Origin: Bacillota bacterium
GTDB taxonomy: Bacteria; Bacillota; Clostridia; Lachnospirales; Lachnospiraceae
Assembly (NCBI GenBank): GCA_023428885.1
Contig: JAEYWQ010000069.1
Coordinates: 1-9,300, forward strand
Length of the DNA: 9,300 nucleotides
Reading direction: 5' to 3'
Shown here: positions 5,906 to 9,300 of the stretch, piece after piece
Position numbering within the stretch: the stretch's first letter is position 1
Layout of the letters: each line of letters begins with the position of its first letter
Program-made: the position numbers and the translations under genes
The notes under the pieces: generated by a model
Seen by the model: the letters and a program-made list of their open reading frames with translations, nothing else
What the model was told of the DNA's origin: nothing
Database searches by the model: none

Positions 5906-5998
5906 GGGGTTACGGTAAAATAAAGACTTTTTTTTAATTATATCTTTATTTTTCACGATTGCAATCATATTTGGTCGCAAAAAGCTACAGAATCTGCA

Positions 5999-6193
5999 AA
6001 TCGGCTGTCTCAGAAGTAGGTCAAGGATGTTACCTTACTCTAAGTATACTGTTGAACGAACGATTTTTGAATATGTAAGGACATAAGCGAACAATTCATG
6101 TTCAATTATGGCTTACATATTCAAGAATTGTACGTTCACCTGTATACGTGAGTAAGGTAACGTCCCTGAATAATACTTCTGAGACAGCCGATT
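5999..6193. mobile_element. 195-bp near-complete inverted repeat, MITE-like or giant hairpin
   Basis: The ends AATCGGCTGTCTCAGAAGTA (5999-6018) and its exact complement (6174-6193) are perfect over 20 bp. The complementarity continues with scattered mismatches and one- or two-base gaps almost to the centre: GTTACCTTACTC, GTATAC, TGAACG and TTGAATATGTAAG appear on both arms. Only about 7 nt (6093-6099) form the apex, so each arm is about 94 nt and I estimate around 85% pairing. There is no open reading frame of note. The outer GGCTGTCTCA-type end recalls terminal repeats of insertion sequences, so a MITE is my first reading. I find no convincing target-site duplication. The left boundary of the valS stop is 3 bp away. 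There is no T-run, so it is not a standard terminator, though transcribed RNA would fold into a long hairpin. Confidence 0.7.
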
Positions 6194-6196
6194 GCT

Positions 6197-8875
6197 TTAT
6201 TTACTAAAATGTTCTAAACGTTCTTCTACCTGAGCTAACATGTTAGTATACTTCTCAAGCTTAGCACGTTCTTCTGCTAATTTTGCTTCTGGTGCTTTGT
6301 TAACGAAGTTAGGATTTCCAAGCATCCCTTCAACACGTTTTACTTCACCAATCAGACGACCTTTTTCTTTGCTTAATCGCTCAATTTCCTTTTCAATATC
6401 AACTAAGTCTGCGAATGGAATATAAATGGTTGCACTTGCGGTTACAATCGAAACTGCATCTGCATCAATTCCTGCTTTATCACTTTGAATCATAACTTCA
6501 CTTGCATAACCCAAGGTTGCAAAGAACACCTTGCTTCCTTCAAAGATATCACGTACCTTTGCATCGTCAGAAACAACAATTACAGTTGCTTTTCTGCTTG
6601 GTGGTACATTCATCTCTGTACGAGCATTACGAATTCCCTTAACAGCCTCTTTGATTAACTCAACTGCTTCTTCTTCCTTAGCAAAATTGAATTTCTCATC
6701 ATACTTTGGCCATTCAGAAATCATAATGGATTCGTGTTGCTCACTAAGGCCTTCCATCTCCTTTAAGGTGCAATAGATTTCTTCTGTTACGAAAGGCATG
6801 TAAGGATGTAATAACTTAAGCGCGATATCTAATACCGAACGAAGGGTATAAATCGCTGCAGTTTTACTTTCTTTGTTATCCCCATATAATCTTGGTTTTA
6901 CCATCTCGATATACCAGTCACAGAACTCTTCCCAGATAAAATCATAAATCTTCTGAGCAGCGATACCAAGATCATATTTATCTAATGTTTCTGTAACTTC
7001 ATTTGCTAAGGTATTGGCTTTGGATAAGATCCAACGATCTGCATCGGTTAAGGTTGCTAGATCAACATTCGAAACTTTAGAATCTAAACCTGCCTCCTCC
7101 ATCTGCTGCATATTCATCATAATAAAACGTGAAGCATTCCATACCTTATTAGCGAAATTACGTGCAGCTTCAACACGTTCTGTGTAAAAACGCATATCAT
7201 TGCCAATGGAGTTACCCGTCATTAACATGAAACGAAGAGCATCTGCACCATACTGATCAATAATTTCAAGTGGATCGATACCATTACCGATGGACTTACT
7301 CATCTTTCTACCTTGAGAATCACGAACCAGACCGTGGAACAATACCGTCTTGAAAGGCTTTTCTCCCATCTGCTCAAAGCCGGAGAATACCATACGGATT
7401 ACCCAGAAGAAGATAATATCATAACCAGTAACTAATACATCGGTAGGATAGAAATATTTTAAGTCTTCCGTCATTTCTGGCCAGCCAAGTGTAGAGAATG
7501 GCCATAGAGCAGAGCTAAACCAGGTATCAAGGGTATCTGGATCTTGAGTAAAGTGGTCATGACCACATTCGCAAGTGCTTGGAACAGTTTTACTTACTAC
7601 TACCTTACCACATTTATCACAATAGTAAGCTGGAATACGATGTCCCCACCATAACTGACGGCTGATACACCAGTCACGAATGTTGTCGGTCCAGTTAAAG
7701 TATGTCTTTTCCATGCGTTCTGGAACTAATTCAATATCTTTATTCTTAATTGCTTCAACAGCTGGCTTAATAAATTCATCCATCTTTACGAACCACTGTT
7801 GTTTGATCAATGGTTCAATAGTGGTTTTACAACGATCATGAACACCAACGTTATGGGAGTAATCTTCGATCTTAACTAAAAGACCCATCTCATCCATTTC
7901 TTTTACGATGAGCTTTCTAGCCTCATATCGATCCATTCCAGCAAATTTTCCTCCATTTGCATTGATGGTAGCATCATCATTCATGATGTTAATCTCAGGA
8001 AGGTTATGTCGTTTTCCTACTTCAAAGTCATTAGGATCATGGGCTGGGGTAATCTTAACTACACCAGTTCCAAACTCTTTCTCTACATAACTGTCTGCAA
8101 TAATCGGAATTTCTCGATCTACGAATGGAACCTTTACCGTCTTACCAATCAAGTGAGTATAGCGTTCATCCTCAGGATTTACTGCAACTGCAGTATCCCC
8201 AAGCATGGTTTCTGGTCTAGTAGTTGCAAAGATTAAGAATTCATCTGTTCCTACTACCGGATACTTCATATGCCAGAAATGTCCTGCCTGTTCTTGATAC
8301 TCTACTTCTGCATCAGAAATGGAAGTTTTACAAATTGGGCACCAGTTAATGATTCTAGAACCCTTGTAGATACAACCCTTTTGGTGCATCTTAATGAAAA
8401 CTTCTTCTACTGCCTTAGAGCATCCATCATCCATGGTAAAGCGTTCTCTATCCCAGTCACAAGAAGAACCCAACTTCTTTAACTGATCAATAATTCTTCC
8501 CCCGTACTCCTTCTTCCACTCCCAAGCTCTCTTTAAGAAACCTTCACGTCCAATTTCTTCTTTGCTGCTACCCTCTTTCTTTAATGCCTCAATAATTTTA
8601 ACTTCGGTTGCAATGGAAGCATGGTCAGTACCTGGCTGCCATAAAGCATTATAACCTTGCATTCTCTTGTAACGAATTAAGATATCTTGCATGGTATTAT
8701 CAAGTGCATGCCCCATATGAAGCTGTCCTGTAATATTTGGTGGTGGAATCACAATGGTAAATGGTTTCTTTGTCTTATCTACTTCAGCATGAAAATATTT
8801 CTTCTCCATCCACTTGTCATACAATCTCTGTTCTATGTCCTTAGGATCATAGGTTTTTGCAAGTTCTTTCTGCAT
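6197..8875 (-). CDS. valS: Valyl-tRNA synthetase (valine--tRNA ligase)
   Basis: Cytoplasmic class I aminoacyl-tRNA synthetase that charges tRNA-Val with valine using ATP. The 892 residues are complete and of usual length. The HIGH signature appears as HMGH (53-56) within PPPNITGQLHMGHA, and the KMSKS loop is at 524-528 (GRKMSKSIGNGIDP). The CP1 editing domain, which removes mischarged threonine, is shown by TTRPETMLGDTAVAV (218-232) and HDPNDFEVG (279-287). Cys pairs at CPIC (179-182), CDKCG (419-423) and CECGHDH (435-441) suggest bound zinc. The anticodon-binding helical domain covers about 610-770 and the C-terminal coiled coil about 826-890, typical of ValRS and absent from IleRS. The start has an AAAGGAGT Shine-Dalgarno 6 nt upstream and is preceded by a T-box leader, so expression should rise when tRNA-Val is uncharged. 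Confidence 0.99.
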   Translation of the reverse strand: MQKELAKTYDPKDIEQRLYDKWMEKKYFHAEVDKTKKPFTIVIPPPNITGQLHMGHALDNTMQDILIRYKRMQGYNALWQPGTDHASIATEVKIIEALKKEGSSKEEIGREGFLKRAWEWKKEYGGRIIDQLKKLGSSCDWDRERFTMDDGCSKAVEEVFIKMHQKGCIYKGSRIINWCPICKTSISDAEVEYQEQAGHFWHMKYPVVGTDEFLIFATTRPETMLGDTAVAVNPEDERYTHLIGKTVKVPFVDREIPIIADSYVEKEFGTGVVKITPAHDPNDFEVGKRHNLPEINIMNDDATINANGGKFAGMDRYEARKLIVKEMDEMGLLVKIEDYSHNVGVHDRCKTTIEPLIKQQWFVKMDEFIKPAVEAIKNKDIELVPERMEKTYFNWTDNIRDWCISRQLWWGHRIPAYYCDKCGKVVVSKTVPSTCECGHDHFTQDPDTLDTWFSSALWPFSTLGWPEMTEDLKYFYPTDVLVTGYDIIFFWVIRMVFSGFEQMGEKPFKTVLFHGLVRDSQGRKMSKSIGNGIDPLEIIDQYGADALRFMLMTGNSIGNDMRFYTERVEAARNFANKVWNASRFIMMNMQQMEEAGLDSKVSNVDLATLTDADRWILSKANTLANEVTETLDKYDLGIAAQKIYDFIWEEFCDWYIEMVKPRLYGDNKESKTAAIYTLRSVLDIALKLLHPYMPFVTEEIYCTLKEMEGLSEQHESIMISEWPKYDEKFNFAKEEEAVELIKEAVKGIRNARTEMNVPPSRKATVIVVSDDAKVRDIFEGSKVFFATLGYASEVMIQSDKAGIDADAVSIVTASATIYIPFADLVDIEKEIERLSKEKGRLIGEVKRVEGMLGNPNFVNKAPEAKLAEERAKLEKYTNMLAQVEERLEHFSK

Positions 8876-8884
8876 ATCAATACT

Positions 8885-8920
8885 CCTTTCAATTGGTAAA
8901 GGTGATCCTCACCACTGGTG
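8885..8920 (-). promoter_or_regulatory. Small mutually exclusive hairpins at the valS ribosome binding site
   Basis: Past the T-box terminator, the minus strand can form CACCA/TGGTG (8920-8910) or GGTGA-GGA-TCACC (8913-8901). CCTTT (8902-8898) can also pair with AAAGG (8889-8885), which is the Shine-Dalgarno itself. The last two share bases and cannot coexist. This could tune translation but the stems are only 5 bp, so it is speculative. Confidence 0.25.
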
Positions 8921-8960
8921 TGTCCCTTGGCGCGAAATATCTTTTAAATTCATCGAAATT

Positions 8961-9001
8961 ATTAAATAAAAAAGGTTCTTCGCCGTAAAGGACGAAGAAC
9001 C
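8961..9001 (-). terminator. T-box regulated intrinsic terminator upstream of valS
   Basis: On the minus strand GGTTCTTCG (9001-8993) pairs with CGAAGAACC (8982-8974), a 9-bp stem with a 10-nt apex, followed by TTTTTTATTT. The 5' part of the terminator overlaps the end of the T-box sequence, and TTCGTCCTTT can instead pair with AAGG of the T-box to form the antiterminator, as is usual for this riboswitch class. Confidence 0.93.
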
Positions 9002-9266
9002 GTGGTACCACCTTAATTTATGACTTAAAAGTCACCTTATTCGCGCTTTCCATCAAAAGCACTCGTCTGTAACGGGACTTCCCGATATCTCCTACCCGCT
9101 AATTAGCTCCTGCGTACATAATCACAAAATTCAATTAGTTTCAAAGATACTGTTTAAGAGCTACCTTCCATTCCTACTACTTAAAACAATCTTTCAGCCT
9201 AGGATTGTTCTCTCTGCTAAGGTTTTGAATGTAATCCTCTCCATCATCACATTTGTTTCATATATG
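8961..9266 (-). ncRNA. T-box riboswitch leader of valS
   Basis: Senses uncharged tRNA-Val and permits read-through into valS. The conserved T-box AAGGTGGTACCACGG lies at 9014-9000; its TGGT bulge pairs with the tRNA end ACCA. Stem I is recognisable at about 9240-9157: base AGAG/CTCT, then CATTC/GAATG, then AACAATC/GATTGTT with the usual GCAGAGAG and AGGCTGAAAG elements. The internal loop 3' strand GAAGGTAG holds the likely specifier GTA (9164-9162), a valine codon followed by a purine, which agrees with the gene downstream. Stem III candidates include CGGGAAGTCCCG near 9084-9073. It starts a few bases after the -10 of the promoter below and ends in the terminator. Boundaries at the 5' end are approximate. 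Confidence 0.93.
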
Positions 9267-9300
9267 ATATATATCATATTCACATTTGCTAAAATTGTCA
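9262..9300 (-). promoter_or_regulatory. Sigma-A promoter of the valS leader with an 18-bp palindrome
   Basis: On the minus strand TGACA (9300-9296; the first T of the -35 is beyond the window) is followed after 17 nt by TATGAT (9278-9273), an almost ideal vegetative promoter. ATATGATATATATCATAT (9262-9279) is a perfect 18-bp palindrome covering the -10 and the expected start. It might be a binding site but is so AT-rich that chance is possible. Confidence 0.75.

Noticed and set aside
5958..5967. GATTGCAATC palindrome
   Set aside because: A 10-bp palindrome in AT-rich intergenic DNA is expected by chance and lies upstream of the promoter without other signals.
5990..6205. Target-site duplication around the large inverted repeat
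   Set aside because: The flanks (CTGCA on the left, GCTTT on the right) share no direct repeat beyond one or two bases; the ATC/GAT match is part of the palindrome itself.
6240..8899. Several plus-strand frames of 60-81 residues across valS
   Set aside because: All are antisense to a fully conserved synthetase; composition is what reverse reading of valS would give.

Overview
This window reads as chromosomal DNA of an AT-rich, endospore-forming Firmicute, most likely a clostridium of the Lachnospiraceae type. That is inference from the gene content (the complete spoIIA operon, a spoVA operon and a T-box-controlled valS), the low GC and the protein style; no database search was possible. Every convincing gene lies on the minus strand, so transcription runs from high to low coordinates.

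Layout in transcription order: (1) 9300-8876, a sigma-A promoter cut by the window edge, followed by a T-box leader with specifier, T-box and terminator. (2) valS, 8875-6197. (3) A 195-bp near-complete inverted repeat at 5999-6193 that begins 3 bp after the valS stop. (4) A new sigma-A promoter at 5877-5905 that drives an unrecognised 46-residue acidic protein (5750-5610) and a zinc-ribbon/TPR membrane protein (5549-4131). (5) A hairpin at 4055-4087, then the forespore-commitment operon spoIIAA-spoIIAB-sigF (3965-2348) with a sigma-H-like promoter candidate. (6) Three 10-bp tandem repeats and a strong terminator. (7) The spoVA operon: an unannotated 39-residue single-pass membrane peptide, then spoVAC, spoVAD and spoVAE (2152-38).

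How it works together: SpoIIAB is the anti-sigma factor and kinase that holds sigma-F inactive. Dephosphorylated SpoIIAA releases sigma-F in the forespore. Downstream forespore regulation (sigma-G in known systems) then switches on spoVA, whose membrane channel and DPA-binding subunit load dipicolinic acid into the spore and release it at germination. The spoIIA-spoVA adjacency matches the order in Bacillus subtilis, but the place of spoVAA and spoVAB is taken here by the 39-residue peptide, and the place of dacF upstream of spoIIAA by the TPR protein.

Most of the window is ordinary, well-conserved core sequence. The parts worth a second look are the hairpin element behind valS, the two small proteins, the TPR protein, and several regulatory palindromes. 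I see no CRISPR array, tRNA, rRNA, transposase gene or prophage.
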